Source of the DNA: Streptococcus sanguinis
GTDB lineage: Bacteria > Bacillota > Bacilli > Lactobacillales > Streptococcaceae
Direction of reading: 5' to 3'
Assembly: GCF_019929225.1 (NCBI RefSeq)
Contig: NZ_JAHZPA010000005.1
Coordinates: forward strand, 62,001 to 126,000
Length of the DNA: 64,000 nucleotides
This document shows, piece after piece, positions 17,436 to 26,548 of this stretch (position 1 is the stretch's first letter; every line of letters begins with the position of its first letter). The notes beneath the pieces were generated by a model. It made no database searches, was not told the DNA's origin, and saw only the letters and a program-made list of their open reading frames with translations. Both the position numbers and the translations under genes were made by a program.

Positions 17436-17459
17436 AAAAACCCGCCTTAAACGGGCGGG
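17436..17459 (-). terminator. Terminator after the DUF1310 cluster (copy 1)
   Basis: Read leftward, CCCGCC(C) pairs with GGCGGG and is followed by TTTTT. A nearly identical copy is at 19450-19474. Confidence 0.8.
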
Positions 17460-17493
17460 AGTTATCCGATATGAGGCTGGTAAAAACAAAGCC

Positions 17494-17624
17494 TTACTTA
17501 TTATCCTGCAATTCCTGAATACCACTTCTCTTTTGCTGGGCACTTTCTTTGACTTGTCACCGATTTTATAACTAGTATATTCTTGCCAAGCAATCTTATT
17601 CTTTACTTCATCATTGTAAAACAT
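17494..17624 (-). pseudogene. Small frameshifted gene at the end of the DUF1310 operon
   Basis: A small frame starts MFYNDEVKNKIAWQEYT behind AAGGAG, whose bases overlap the end of the preceding DUF1310 gene. As it stands, the frame runs on to 17430 through the terminator hairpin. A one-base shift near 17545-17560 would give a natural continuation ending GIQELQDNK at 17494, before the terminator. I infer a one-base deletion in a protein of about 43 residues. No function recognised. Confidence 0.4.
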
Positions 17625-17629
17625 CGAAA

Positions 17630-18022
17630 TCACTCCTTAAGTAAATCTTGAAATTTCTTTGATTTTGACATTCCTACTGTACTAATTGGTTCGTCTTCCC
17701 CATATTTTTGAATGCCAAACTTACCTATAATATCTAGGTTTTCATTGATCACAATATGAAACATGATTCCGCCCATAGGATTATGACGGATGGTCTTGTC
17801 ATCTATTTTATAAGAGCGAATCTTCCCCTTATCCGTTAAAGCATAAGGATCTAATTTTTTTAATTTCTTTTCTATTAGATTCTTCACTTCCTCACTGTGG
17901 ACAATTTCGGTCATTTCATTCTGAAATTCTTGATTTTTGTGAGCCATGTACATTCCTCCTCCTAGACAAACAGCCACAAACAAACTGATAACCGATAAGA
18001 TAATTTTATGTTTTTTCTTCAT
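17630..18022 (-). CDS. DUF1310-like membrane-anchored protein (paralogue 1)
   Basis: A 130-residue protein with an N-terminal hydrophobic segment (residues 6-25) acting as signal or anchor, then a conserved extracellular domain: HKNQEFQNEM, KGKIRSYKIDD, then HNPMGGIMFH and a variable tail. It resembles the streptococcal DUF1310 family of unknown function. It is one of four tandem paralogues (17630-19394) whose middle part is nearly constant and whose C-terminal 40 residues differ. Start behind AGAGGTG. Confidence 0.75.
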   Translation of the reverse strand: MKKKHKIILSVISLFVAVCLGGGMYMAHKNQEFQNEMTEIVHSEEVKNLIEKKLKKLDPYALTDKGKIRSYKIDDKTIRHNPMGGIMFHIVINENLDIIGKFGIQKYGEDEPISTVGMSKSKKFQDLLKE

Positions 18023-18067
18023 ATATTCACCTCTAAATAAAGAAATCTCCTTATGACTCTTTGGCCA

Positions 18068-18460
18068 TCACTCCTCTAGTAACTTCTGAAGTTTTTCCGT
18101 AAGAGTGCCGCCAACTAAACTCATTCTACCATCTTCACCGTATTTCCTTATACCAAATTTAAATGCAGCATCCGAATCGTCATTAATTATAACATGAAAC
18201 ATAATACCCCCCATCGGATTATGTTTAATGGAGCTATCATCTATTTTATAAGAACGAATTTTCCCTTTCTCCGTTAAAGCATTTGGATCAATTGCTTTTA
18301 ATTCTTCCACAATCAATTTCTTCACTTCCTCACTGTGGGCAATTCTTGTCATCTCATTATGGAATTCTTGATTTTTGTGAGTCAGGTATATTACTCCTCC
18401 CAGACAAAGAGCTAAAAACAAACTGACAACCGATAAGATAATTTTATGCTTTTGCTTCAT
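18068..18460 (-). CDS. DUF1310-like membrane-anchored protein (paralogue 2)
   Basis: A 130-residue paralogue with the same signal or anchor, HKNQEFHNEM, GKIRSYKIDDSSIKHNPMGG core and a different tail (FKFGIRKYGEDGRMSLVGG). It has its own AGGAGT ribosome site. The 60-odd bases to its left, between it and paralogue 1, are almost identical to those between paralogues 3 and 4, showing that the cluster grew by duplication of units. Confidence 0.75.
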   Translation of the reverse strand: MKQKHKIILSVVSLFLALCLGGVIYLTHKNQEFHNEMTRIAHSEEVKKLIVEELKAIDPNALTEKGKIRSYKIDDSSIKHNPMGGIMFHVIINDDSDAAFKFGIRKYGEDGRMSLVGGTLTEKLQKLLEE

Positions 18461-18554
18461 GAGATACTCCTACGACTATTATAATTTAGTATGTGGTATA
18501 GGTTTTGCAATTTCAATTAAAGCAAGAGGTTTTCGCTATAGCTAGAATACTGAA

Positions 18555-18956
18555 TCACTTGTCGTCACTTTCCAACAACGCCCGCAAACCTGCTGATTCA
18601 GTCATACCTTCCGTACGAATTTTCCCATTCTCACCATCCATTCGAAGACCAGTCTTCCCAACCATACTTATACTATCATTAATGATAATATGAAACATAA
18701 TTCCTCCCATCGGATTATGCTTAATGGAGCTATCATCTATTTTATAAGAGCGAATCTTCCCTTTGTCTGTTAACGCATTTGGATCTTTTCTTTTTAAATC
18801 TTCTTCAATCAACTCCCTCACTTCCTCACTATGGACAATTCTGAACATTTCATTCTGGAATTCTTGGTTTTTGTGAGCTAGGTAGAGACCTACTCCTATG
18901 CAAGCAGCCACAAACAAGCTAACAACTGATAAGACAATTTTATGTTTTTTCTTCAT
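18555..18956 (-). CDS. DUF1310-like membrane-anchored protein (paralogue 3)
   Basis: A 133-residue paralogue with N-terminal hydrophobic segment, HKNQEFQNEMFRIVHSEEV and the same KIRSYKIDD/HNPMGG core; the tail (GKTGLRMDGENGKIRTEGM) differs from the others. Its upstream AGAGGTG region is copied from the same source as that of paralogue 1. Function unknown; the variable tail may be the interacting part. Confidence 0.75.
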   Translation of the reverse strand: MKKKHKIVLSVVSLFVAACIGVGLYLAHKNQEFQNEMFRIVHSEEVRELIEEDLKRKDPNALTDKGKIRSYKIDDSSIKHNPMGGIMFHIIINDSISMVGKTGLRMDGENGKIRTEGMTESAGLRALLESDDK

Positions 18957-19001
18957 ATATTCACCTCTAAATAAAGAAATCTCCTTATGACTCTTTGGCC
19001 A

Positions 19002-19394
19002 TCACTCCTCTAGCAACTTCTGAAGACCTTTTGACCTATCCATACCAACAGTTCGTATCTCCTCATTCTCTCCATATTTTCTAAGGCCTGTTGACCCAAC
19101 AATATCAGGGTCATCATTAATGATAATATCAAACATAATGCCTCCCATTGGATTATGACGAATGATTCTATCATCAATTTTATAGGATTGAATTTTCCCC
19201 TTATCCGTTAAAGCATGAGAATCTAATTTTTTTAATTTCTTTTCTATTAGATTCTTCACTTTCTTACTGTGGACAATTCTTGTCATCTCATTCTGAAATT
19301 CTTGATTTTTATGAGCTAGGTATAGGCCTACTCCCAGCAATATCAGTACACTTAGGCCAATAAGCCCCATAATTCTATTTCTTCTCTTAGACAT
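19002..19394 (-). CDS. DUF1310-like membrane-anchored protein (paralogue 4)
   Basis: A 130-residue paralogue, first of the leftward cluster. Start MSKRRNR behind GAGGA is preferred to an in-frame start five codons upstream. Its signal segment (IMGLIGLSVLILLGVGLYLA) is the most divergent of the four, suggesting it is the oldest branch or came from elsewhere, while HKNQEFQNEM and HNPMGGIMF are kept. Confidence 0.75.
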   Translation of the reverse strand: MSKRRNRIMGLIGLSVLILLGVGLYLAHKNQEFQNEMTRIVHSKKVKNLIEKKLKKLDSHALTDKGKIQSYKIDDRIIRHNPMGGIMFDIIINDDPDIVGSTGLRKYGENEEIRTVGMDRSKGLQKLLEE

Positions 19395-19449
19395 ATAAAC
19401 ATTCCTCAATCTTTATCAGTTTCATTATATAATATATTTCCCCAAAAGC

Positions 19450-19474
19450 AAAAACCCGCCTTAAACGGGCGGGT
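19450..19474 (-). terminator. Terminator (copy 2), right border of the DUF1310 cluster
   Basis: Read leftward, AACCCGCC pairs with GGCGGGTT and runs into TTTTG. Nearly the same sequence as 17436-17459. It overlaps the end of the small hydrophobic peptide gene. Confidence 0.75.
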
Positions 19475-19595
19475 TGTGGTGAAGAAAGTGATGAACTTCT
19501 TCCTTGATAAATTGACAATAAGCGTAGACAAGGTAGCAAGTAGATGCCACACCTAAAAAGGCGACAAACAACTCAAATAAGGCAGACATAGTCAT
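19461..19595 (-). CDS. Small hydrophobic peptide, possible type I toxin
   Basis: A 44-residue peptide: MTMSALFELFVAFLGVAST, one transmembrane helix to about residue 30, then a short charged/histidine tail ending HHNPPV. GGAGAGGAGG precedes the start. Its stop codon lies inside the terminator stem, leaving almost no 3' UTR, and the predicted 5' UTR is about 105 nt. Short membrane helix, polar tail and compact mRNA resemble TxpA-like type I toxins. The mRNA 5' end (GATGAACT near 19698-19705) is complementary to AGTTCATC in the coding region, a possible translation-blocking fold. No antisense promoter was clear. Confidence 0.55.
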   Translation of the reverse strand: MTMSALFELFVAFLGVASTCYLVYAYCQFIKEEVHHFLHHNPPV

Positions 19596-19708
19596 GGCGA
19601 ACCTCCTCTCCTTATCAGGCAAAGAATGCAGATACGCTTCTCAGCTTAGGCAGTCTGATTTTTTCCGTTTTATTTTCCTTTCCGACTTACCTAAGTGAGT
19701 TCATCACC

Positions 19709-19737
19709 ATTATACCAAAATACGAAAGCGGATACAA
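19709..19737 (-). promoter_or_regulatory. Promoter of the small hydrophobic peptide gene
   Basis: Leftward -35 TTGTAT (19732-19737), 17-bp spacer, -10 TATAAT (19709-19714). Transcription would start near 19702. Confidence 0.7.
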
Positions 19738-19845
19738 GGCGATGAGGCAGTTGCTCTTAATAATGATTTTATCAAAGTAGATAACATGCTAAATTTGAAG
19801 CATCTAAAGTAGGAATGACACTCTTAACAAATTTTTTATCTCCTC

Positions 19846-20505
19846 TTAATTTGACACGGTTTCTCTAAATGAATAAGTATTATCATAGTTGACAGTTACT
19901 GAATAATAGTAATAATCGTCGTTTCGGTTTGAGCTTCCAAAACCTAAAGTTGCCTGCTCTCTTTCATTTTTGTGAAAATAATGATTGATAGTTTGATTTT
20001 GAACCGAATAATCAATATCGAAGGCCCCGTTGTTGCCATTATAACTTTTGGATTTCATAGATAAAGAAGATAGAAAAGACTGATTAATCGTTAACTTTTG
20101 AAATAAGAATCCATCAAAAGTCCATAATTCTTTCGCTTTCCCCTCATCAGAAAAGATAAATTTCCCATCTATATAATCAACTCTTATTGTTTCTTCTGGC
20201 TTTTCAGTAATATCATCAGAAGCCCGTATCTTGGTTAGCACTCCAGAAATTGTGTGATTGCTACTATCCCCTTGTAAAGACATTTCGATAAGATAAGTCC
20301 CCCGTTTGATATACACTTGCTCTACTTTAAACCCATCCGGAAATTGCTTAAACAAATCAAATAGATTTTCAGTAGGATAGACGCGACTCACTTCAGCTAC
20401 CTTATTCTCAATCCAATCTCGGCTGCTCCTCTTTTCTCCACATCCTATTAATCCTATCATGACTCCCCCTAAAAGTAATATTTTGAGAAAAACTCTCTTT
20501 TTCAT
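19846..20505 (-). CDS. Predicted lipoprotein of unknown function
   Basis: A 219-residue secreted protein: MKKRVFLKILLLGGVMIG, then lipobox LIGC, giving a membrane-anchored lipoprotein. The mature part is polar and beta-rich with a tyrosine-rich run (DDYYYYSVTVNYDN) near the end. The start behind AAGGAG is preferred to one ten codons upstream. No family recognised. It stands alone between the peptide gene and the divergent nucleotidase gene; its promoter was not clear. Confidence 0.75.
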   Translation of the reverse strand: MKKRVFLKILLLGGVMIGLIGCGEKRSSRDWIENKVAEVSRVYPTENLFDLFKQFPDGFKVEQVYIKRGTYLIEMSLQGDSSNHTISGVLTKIRASDDITEKPEETIRVDYIDGKFIFSDEGKAKELWTFDGFLFQKLTINQSFLSSLSMKSKSYNGNNGAFDIDYSVQNQTINHYFHKNEREQATLGFGSSNRNDDYYYYSVTVNYDNTYSFRETVSN

Positions 20506-20692
20506 GATATTCTCCTTGGTTATTATGCTTAACAAAGTAACTTATTTCAGTCACTGTATAGTGTACCATAAATTTTTGAAACTCTATTTTATTCTGCCTC
20601 CATCTAATCGTTCGCTTATCTGCTGATGTCTTCATTCAGTATTTTCAAACCAATGTTAGAAAGCATAAAAGCTCTATACTGGAAATTTCTTC

Positions 20693-20721
20693 TTGATGAG
20701 AGCGCTTTAATATAGTATAAT
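20693..20721 (+). promoter_or_regulatory. Promoter of the surface 5'-nucleotidase gene
   Basis: -35 TTGATG (20693-20698), 17-bp spacer, -10 TATAAT (20716-20721). The spacer contains AGAGCGCTTTA, a partial match to a cre site. Confidence 0.75.
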
Positions 20722-20756
20722 ATAAGTCTGAAATTCATTTTAACAAAGGAGATATT

Positions 20757-23168
20757 ATGTCTAAATCATCCCTTCAAAAAACGGTTGTGCTTTTAAGTAC
20801 AGCAGCTCTTGCGGCAGCTGTAAATGCTGTTCAGGCTGATGAGAATACTGCACCGGTCACTGCTAATCCTGCTGCAGTAGAAAGCAGCGCAGCTGAAGCA
20901 AAATCAACGACTGCTGCAAGTCCTACTGAAGCTCCTGCGACACCAGAGAGCACGGATCCTAGCTCTGCTATTTCTCCAGAAAATGCCAGTGGAAATACTG
21001 ATGCTTTGATGGCTATGGCTCGCAATGTAGCAGCTACTGAGGATACTAAGCCAGTGGAGGGACAGACTGTCGATGTTCGTATCTTGGCAACGACCGACCT
21101 CCATACCAACTTGGTCAACTACGACTACTATCAGGACAAGCCGGTGGAGACCTTAGGACTGGCTAAAACAGCCGTGCTAATCGAGAAGGCCAAGAAAGAA
21201 AATCCGAACGTCCTCTTGGTGGACAATGGCGATACCATCCAAGGAACGCCGCTTGGAACCTACAAGGCCATTGTGAATCCTTTGGAGAAGGGCGAGCAGC
21301 ACCCTATGTATGCTGCTCTACAGGCTCTGGGCTTTGAAGCTGGTACGCTAGGCAATCATGAGTTCAACTACGGCCTGGACTATCTGAACCGCGTGATTGA
21401 GACAGCTGGCTTGCCTATTGTCAATGCCAATGTGCTGGATCCAGCGACTGGTAAATTCATCTATCAGCCTTACAAAATCATCGAAAAGACCTTTACGGAT
21501 ACTCAGGGACGCTTGACGACCGTCAAGATTGGTGTGACTGGGATTGTACCGCCGCAGATTCTCAACTGGGATAAGGCAAACCTAGAAGGAAAAGTGGTCG
21601 TTCGCGATTCTGTTGAGGCCATTCGAGACATCATTCCTGAGATGCGCAAGGCTGGTGCAGACATCACTTTGGTGCTTTCTCACTCTGGTATCGGAGATGA
21701 CAAGTATGAAAAAGGCGAGGAAAACGAAGGCTATCAAATCGCTAGTCTGCCAGGTGTGGATGCTGTTGTAACGGGCCACTCCCACGCAGAATTTCCAAGC
21801 GGAAACGGAACTGGATTCTACGAAAAATATTCTGGCGTAGACGGTGTCAACGGGAAAATCAACGGTACTCCAGTAACCATGGCTGGAAAATACGGCGACC
21901 ATCTGGGCGTCATTGACCTCAAGCTAAACTATACCGACGGCAAATGGAAAGTCACTGACAGCAAAGGCTCCATCCGCAAGGTAGATACCAAGTCTAATGT
22001 AGCCGATCAGCGCGTCATTGACATTGCCAAAGAATCCCACCAAGGGACTATCAACTATGTCCGCCAGCAAGTCGGTACTACGACTGCACCGATTACAAGC
22101 TACTTCTCTCTGGTCAAAGACGATCCATCCGTGCAAATCGTCAATAATGCTCAGCTTTGGTATGCTAAGCAAGAGCTGGCTGGCACGCCTGAAGCCAATC
22201 TTCCTATCCTGTCTGCAGCAGCGCCTTTCAAGGCAGGAACTCGTGGAGATGCAACGGCCTACACAGACATTCCAGCTGGTCCTATTGCCATCAAGAACGT
22301 AGCAGACCTCTACCTCTACGATAATGTAACTGCTATCCTCAAGGTCAACGGTGCCCAGCTCAAAGAATGGTTGGAAATGTCAGCTGGCCAATTCAATACC
22401 ATTGACCCAAATAATAGCCAACCGCAGAATCTGGTCAATACTGACTACCGGACTTATAACTTTGATGTTATCGACGGTGTTACCTATGAGTTTGACATTA
22501 CCCAGCCGAACAAATACGACCGCGAAGGGAAACTAGCAAACCCAAATGCCAGCCGGGTCCGTAATCTGAAATATCAAGGCAAGGAGATTGACCCAAATCA
22601 GGAATTTATCGTCGTGACCAACAACTACCGGTCTAACGGTAATTTCCCTGGTGTTCGAGAAGCCAGCCTCAATCGTCTCCTCAATCTGGAAAACCGCCAA
22701 GCTATCATCAACTATATCTTGGCTGTCAAAAATATCAATCCAAGCGCAGATCAAAACTGGCATTTCGCTGATACCATTAAGGGACTTGACTTGCGCTTCC
22801 TGACAGCTGATAAGGCCAAGAACTTGATTGATACAGACGGAGACATCGTCTATCTAGCAGCCTCCGCCCAGGAAGGATTTGGCGAATACAAATTCGTCTA
22901 CGTCGCACCGAAAACTGAACCGGTTCCTATTGAGCAGCCAAGCTCTCCGACTATCGCAGTCGAAGCAGCCAAGCTGCAGCATAGTAGAGTAGATTTCCCT
23001 GTCTTGACTGCTGTTGCCCCTAGCACAAACAAGCAAGCGTCTCACAGACAGGCAGGGGCAGAAAGCCTCCCAGCAACCGGAGAAAAGACGTCCTCGCTCG
23101 GACTCTTGGCACTTGTCATGACCGGACTTGCAGGAATCTTCGCCCTCAAAAAACGTGAAAGACAATAA
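20757..23168 (+). CDS. nt5e: Cell-wall-anchored 5'-nucleotidase
   Basis: An 803-residue surface enzyme. Signal peptide to about AVQA(27), an Ala/Pro/Thr-rich linker, then a calcineurin-like metallophosphoesterase domain with ATTDLHTN, DNGDTIQG, LGNHEFNYG and TGHSHAEF metal-binding motifs, then the 5'-nucleotidase C-terminal domain (VNYDY and RSNGNFPG regions), and a wall anchor LPATGE with hydrophobic span and KKRERQ tail. It should convert extracellular AMP/ADP/ATP to adenosine, which in S. sanguinis and relatives dampens platelet and immune responses. It might also act on 2',3'-cyclic nucleotides, as many of this architecture do. Confidence 0.92.
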   Translation: MSKSSLQKTVVLLSTAALAAAVNAVQADENTAPVTANPAAVESSAAEAKSTTAASPTEAPATPESTDPSSAISPENASGNTDALMAMARNVAATEDTKPVEGQTVDVRILATTDLHTNLVNYDYYQDKPVETLGLAKTAVLIEKAKKENPNVLLVDNGDTIQGTPLGTYKAIVNPLEKGEQHPMYAALQALGFEAGTLGNHEFNYGLDYLNRVIETAGLPIVNANVLDPATGKFIYQPYKIIEKTFTDTQGRLTTVKIGVTGIVPPQILNWDKANLEGKVVVRDSVEAIRDIIPEMRKAGADITLVLSHSGIGDDKYEKGEENEGYQIASLPGVDAVVTGHSHAEFPSGNGTGFYEKYSGVDGVNGKINGTPVTMAGKYGDHLGVIDLKLNYTDGKWKVTDSKGSIRKVDTKSNVADQRVIDIAKESHQGTINYVRQQVGTTTAPITSYFSLVKDDPSVQIVNNAQLWYAKQELAGTPEANLPILSAAAPFKAGTRGDATAYTDIPAGPIAIKNVADLYLYDNVTAILKVNGAQLKEWLEMSAGQFNTIDPNNSQPQNLVNTDYRTYNFDVIDGVTYEFDITQPNKYDREGKLANPNASRVRNLKYQGKEIDPNQEFIVVTNNYRSNGNFPGVREASLNRLLNLENRQAIINYILAVKNINPSADQNWHFADTIKGLDLRFLTADKAKNLIDTDGDIVYLAASAQEGFGEYKFVYVAPKTEPVPIEQPSSPTIAVEAAKLQHSRVDFPVLTAVAPSTNKQASHRQAGAESLPATGEKTSSLGLLALVMTGLAGIFALKKRERQ

Positions 23169-23177
23169 TGATTAAAA

Positions 23178-23212
23178 AATCAGCAGCCAAAATAGCTGCT
23201 GATTTTGCTTTT
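23178..23212. terminator. Bidirectional terminator between nt5e and rsmE
   Basis: AAATCAGCAGC pairs with GCTGCTGATTT (23177-23205) around a short loop, with T-runs on both sides. Confidence 0.85.
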
Positions 23213-23964
23213 TAAAGACTGTCATTTCTCAATTCCAACAAAACACTGACTGCCGTCAAGGCATAAAGCGGAGCAGTTTCAGCCCGCAGGATACGTGGAC
23301 CTAGACCAGCGGAGACAGCCCCTGCTTGGTCAAAGGCAGCTATTTCATCTGGCGATAGACCGCCCTCCGGTCCGAAGATAAAGAGCACTTTTGCTCCGGT
23401 TGCCAAGCCAGACAGAGCTTGGACTAGAGCTGCAGATTCTCTCTCTTTGGCTGATTCTTCATAGGCCACGATGATGCGGTCAAAGTCTGTCAAGGCTGCC
23501 AGAAAGTCTGCCTTTTTATCAAAGAGCCGAATCTCAGGAATCAGATTGCGCTTGCTCTGCTCCGCTGCTCCCTGAGCAATTTTCTCCAGCTTTTCACTCT
23601 TTTTAGCCAGCTTTTTGCCATCCCACTTGGCCACCGACCAGTCCGCTGGAAAGCCCCAGATAGCACTGGCTCCTAGCTCCGTTGCCTTTTGAGTGATAAA
23701 CTCCAACTTATCACCCTTGGGAAAGCCTGAAGCAATGGCCACTTGAACAGGCAACTCGGTATTGTCTGCTAGCTCCTCCACGATTTCCAAGCTCTGCTGG
23801 CTGGGATTCAGTACCCGAGCCAGCTGTTTTACTCCATCATCAAAGACCAGTGTGACTTGGTCACCCTCTTTGAGCCGCATGACTGAAAACATATGTTTGG
23901 CCGTGTCCTTATCCGTGACCACCAGAGGGGACTGAGGACTTCCTTTTATAAAATACTGCTGCAT
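23212..23964 (-). CDS. rsmE: 16S rRNA (uracil1498-N3)-methyltransferase
   Basis: A 250-residue SPOUT methyltransferase. N-terminal PUA-like part (KHMFSVMRLKEGDQV) and C-terminal knotted SAM-binding core with LFIFGPEGGLSPDE and LGPRILRAETAPLYAL, the RsmE hallmark. It methylates U1498 of 16S rRNA. It abuts prmA (next base), the usual prmA-rsmE pair. Confidence 0.95.
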   Translation of the reverse strand: MQQYFIKGSPQSPLVVTDKDTAKHMFSVMRLKEGDQVTLVFDDGVKQLARVLNPSQQSLEIVEELADNTELPVQVAIASGFPKGDKLEFITQKATELGASAIWGFPADWSVAKWDGKKLAKKSEKLEKIAQGAAEQSKRNLIPEIRLFDKKADFLAALTDFDRIIVAYEESAKERESAALVQALSGLATGAKVLFIFGPEGGLSPDEIAAFDQAGAVSAGLGPRILRAETAPLYALTAVSVLLELRNDSL

Positions 23965-24918
23965 CTAACCACCTATCACGCCTGAAATGTCCTGCGTTTT
24001 CTTAAAGACACAGGCATTCCATTCGCCCTGAATCATATGCGTTTCCAGGAAAAATCCTGCTACTTCTGCTGACTTTCGCACCATTTCCCACTTCTCAGAA
24101 ATTATTCCACTCATAATCAGATAACCCTCATCCTTGACCAAACGATAGGCATCCTCAGTCATATGGACAAGAATATCGGCCAAGATATTGGCAACAATGA
24201 CATCCGCCTCGATTTCTACACCTCGAAGAAGATCCCCCGGCGCCACATGAATGTTCTCCATACCAGGGTTGAGCTCAATATTTTCCTGCGCCACGCGCAC
24301 CGCCACCTCGTCCAAATCATAGGCGTAGATGTCCTTAGCGCCTAAGAGAGAGCTGGCAATGGAGAGGACGCCGCTGCCTGTGCCCACATCCAACACCGTT
24401 TCTCCGCCTCGCAAGACCTGCTCCAGCGCAAAGAGGCTCATCTTGGTCGTCGGGTGAGTGCCCGTACCAAAGGCCATGCCAGGATCCAGCTTGATAATCT
24501 TCTCACCAGCTGTCGCCTCATAGTCCGTCCAGGATGGCACAATGGTCAAGTCGTGGGTAATCCGAGCCGGCTCAAAGTATTTCTTCCAATTGTCCGCCCA
24601 GTCTTCCTCAGCCAGTTCCTGCCGAGTCAGCTGAATATCTCCCGTCTCCAATCCGAAGCCATCCAGCTCAGCCAGACGCTCATTGGCCTTGGCCGCAACA
24701 GCCTCTATATCCACCGAATCCGGGTAGTAGCCAGTAATCCTGACCCGATCGCTCTGCTCAACTTCTGGAAAAAGCTCACCGTACTGATCAACCTGCCCCA
24801 GATAATCTGCGCTGTCATCGATAGCCACGCCCTGACTGCCCAGCTCGATCAGAATATTAGAGGCTGCTTCTTCCGCCTCCCGCTTCACTTCAATCGTTAA
24901 TTCCTGCCAAGTATCCAT
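23965..24918 (-). CDS. prmA: Ribosomal protein L11 methyltransferase
   Basis: A 317-residue SAM-dependent methyltransferase. An N-terminal L11-binding domain is followed by the class I core with [12 protein letters not shown] (motif I) and [11 protein letters not shown] (motif IV, the PrmA NxL motif). The start MDTWQEL matches known PrmA N-termini, although the ribosome site is weak; an upstream GTG has none either. It trimethylates L11. Co-transcribed with rsmE. Confidence 0.94.
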   Translation of the reverse strand: MDTWQELTIEVKREAEEAASNILIELGSQGVAIDDSADYLGQVDQYGELFPEVEQSDRVRITGYYPDSVDIEAVAAKANERLAELDGFGLETGDIQLTRQELAEEDWADNWKKYFEPARITHDLTIVPSWTDYEATAGEKIIKLDPGMAFGTGTHPTTKMSLFALEQVLRGGETVLDVGTGSGVLSIASSLLGAKDIYAYDLDEVAVRVAQENIELNPGMENIHVAPGDLLRGVEIEADVIVANILADILVHMTEDAYRLVKDEGYLIMSGIISEKWEMVRKSAEVAGFFLETHMIQGEWNACVFKKTQDISGVIGG

Positions 24919-25061
24919 ATTTAAAATACCAAGCCCGTAAAACACAAAGCCAAAATAGGAAATTCTCTGACGACGTTTGTGTCTAAGAGAACTTTATCTT
25001 TTTGCCACAGTGTTTAGGGCGGGTTCAGTTTAGAAATTTAACTGAACGATCCTTTCTTTGT

Positions 25062-25532
25062 TTATTTCATTGTCTTCGTCATGTAAACCATATCCATGCC
25101 CTCTTTTTCAGGCTCAGTATGGGTCTGATGATAGCCGTTTTTCTCATAAAAAGCTACCATGCCTTTGTCCTGGAAAACCGTGCACAAATCCCATTTCATA
25201 ACGTTGGAAAATTTCTCCTCAATCAGACCAAGCCCCTCAGAACCATATCCTTTGTTCTGGTACTCTGGCAAAATCGCCACTGTCCCAATCCAGCCTGCTG
25301 TCTGTTCGTCATTTGTATTCAAGCGAATAAAGCCCAGAATCTTCTCGTCGTCTTTGACAAAATAATAAAAACTATTGGGCCGCTCAACCAGCTTCCAGCG
25401 AATCCGCTCTCGCTCCTCCAGATAGGGGTCGTATTGATCCTGATATTTCTCATAAACGGCCTTAAAACTCGCTCGCTGAATGGCAATAATGGTCTCTAAA
25501 TCCTCAGCTCCTGCCCGCTCAATATGAATCAT
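25062..25532 (-). CDS. GNAT-family acetyltransferase
   Basis: A 156-residue single-domain GNAT protein. The acetyl-CoA loop is EYQNKGYGSEG and the C-terminal strand FYEKNGYHQT is typical. It overlaps the NUDIX gene by 4 bp (ATGA), so both are translated together, and both sit in a leftward operon with the DUF3013 gene. Substrate unknown. Confidence 0.85.
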   Translation of the reverse strand: MIHIERAGAEDLETIIAIQRASFKAVYEKYQDQYDPYLEERERIRWKLVERPNSFYYFVKDDEKILGFIRLNTNDEQTAGWIGTVAILPEYQNKGYGSEGLGLIEEKFSNVMKWDLCTVFQDKGMVAFYEKNGYHQTHTEPEKEGMDMVYMTKTMK

Positions 25533-25981
25533 GCTTGTACCTCCAAATAATCGCTCAACCTGTCCTGCAGCTGCGGAATAACCTTTTTATCTGATAAGAA
25601 CTGGCTCGCATCCATCATCTGATAAGCCTGTCCCTCGTCGCCAAAGACAATGCTGGCAAATTCTTCCTGAGTGATGGTTCCCGCCATAAAAATAGAGGTT
25701 TTGTCTGGATCAAGCATTCCTTGATATTCCTTAACCCAGACAATAGCCGCTTCTTCAAGCTTCAAACCAAGCTCTTCGAAAACCTCTCGTTGAACGCATT
25801 CAAAGGGACTCTCCTCTCCCTCGCGGCCACCTCCCGGCAGCTCCCACATATTTGGCCAAGGAATGGTTGAAATATCATCTCGCAAGATGGTCAGCAACTT
25901 ATCATTACAGATCAAGGCAATCTTGCAGCCAGAAAATTCCATCTGTTTGTGCAGTAAATCTAGTCCTTCTGCATTTGCCAT
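25529..25981 (-). CDS. NUDIX hydrolase
   Basis: A 150-residue protein with a complete Nudix box: GGGREGEESPFECVQREVFEELGL region, giving the catalytic REVFEE helix. It hydrolyses a nucleoside diphosphate linked to some group; the MutT-like size would fit house-cleaning of damaged nucleotides but the specificity cannot be read. Middle gene of the DUF3013-NUDIX-GNAT operon. Confidence 0.88.
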   Translation of the reverse strand: MANAEGLDLLHKQMEFSGCKIALICNDKLLTILRDDISTIPWPNMWELPGGGREGEESPFECVQREVFEELGLKLEEAAIVWVKEYQGMLDPDKTSIFMAGTITQEEFASIVFGDEGQAYQMMDASQFLSDKKVIPQLQDRLSDYLEVQA

Positions 25982-25990
25982 AAGCGCCTC

Positions 25991-26461
25991 CTAATACCTC
26001 GGATAGGAATAAAAGTCAGTCTCAGTCAAATCTGCTCTGCCATTTTCAAAAGCCTCAGCATTCCAAGCCAGCTCAAACTCTGCTGCCTCTGGATCAGCTA
26101 AAAAGTCCATGAGTGCATCGAGACCAGACTCAGCTGTTTGGGTTAGAAAATCCACGAAATAAGCCAGAAACTCCCGTGACAGCCCCTTTTTAGGCTCATA
26201 GGGCAGGGCTGCCAGATAGTCCTCAGCCTCAAAACGAGACTTGATTGGATTATAGAAAAGCACGGCTTCCTCAAAGTAAATATCCTCAGCCGAGGCATTG
26301 CCCTCAGCATCAACGGTCTCAATCCCGCCTGGATTTTGCACCTCAAGGAGAAAGGCCACTTCCACTGCGTGATTTTTCTTATCCCAGTTTATCTCATAGT
26401 CAAAAGGAAAGCTCTTCCCCATTTCCTCGTCCAATATCTCCAAAAAACCGTACTTAGCCAT
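25991..26461 (-). CDS. DUF3013 family protein
   Basis: A 156-residue acidic cytosolic protein (KYGFLEILDEEMGKSFPFD at the N-terminus, FYSYPRY at the C-terminus) that matches the streptococcal DUF3013 family. Function unknown. First gene of the leftward operon with NUDIX and GNAT genes; divergent from rarA. Confidence 0.8.
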   Translation of the reverse strand: MAKYGFLEILDEEMGKSFPFDYEINWDKKNHAVEVAFLLEVQNPGGIETVDAEGNASAEDIYFEEAVLFYNPIKSRFEAEDYLAALPYEPKKGLSREFLAYFVDFLTQTAESGLDALMDFLADPEAAEFELAWNAEAFENGRADLTETDFYSYPRY

Positions 26462-26548
26462 GATTTCCTCTTTTCATTGTGATAAAATATTACTATCTAC
26501 AATAGTAACACAAAAAACCAAGAAAAACACTTGCAGAAAGGAAATCTT

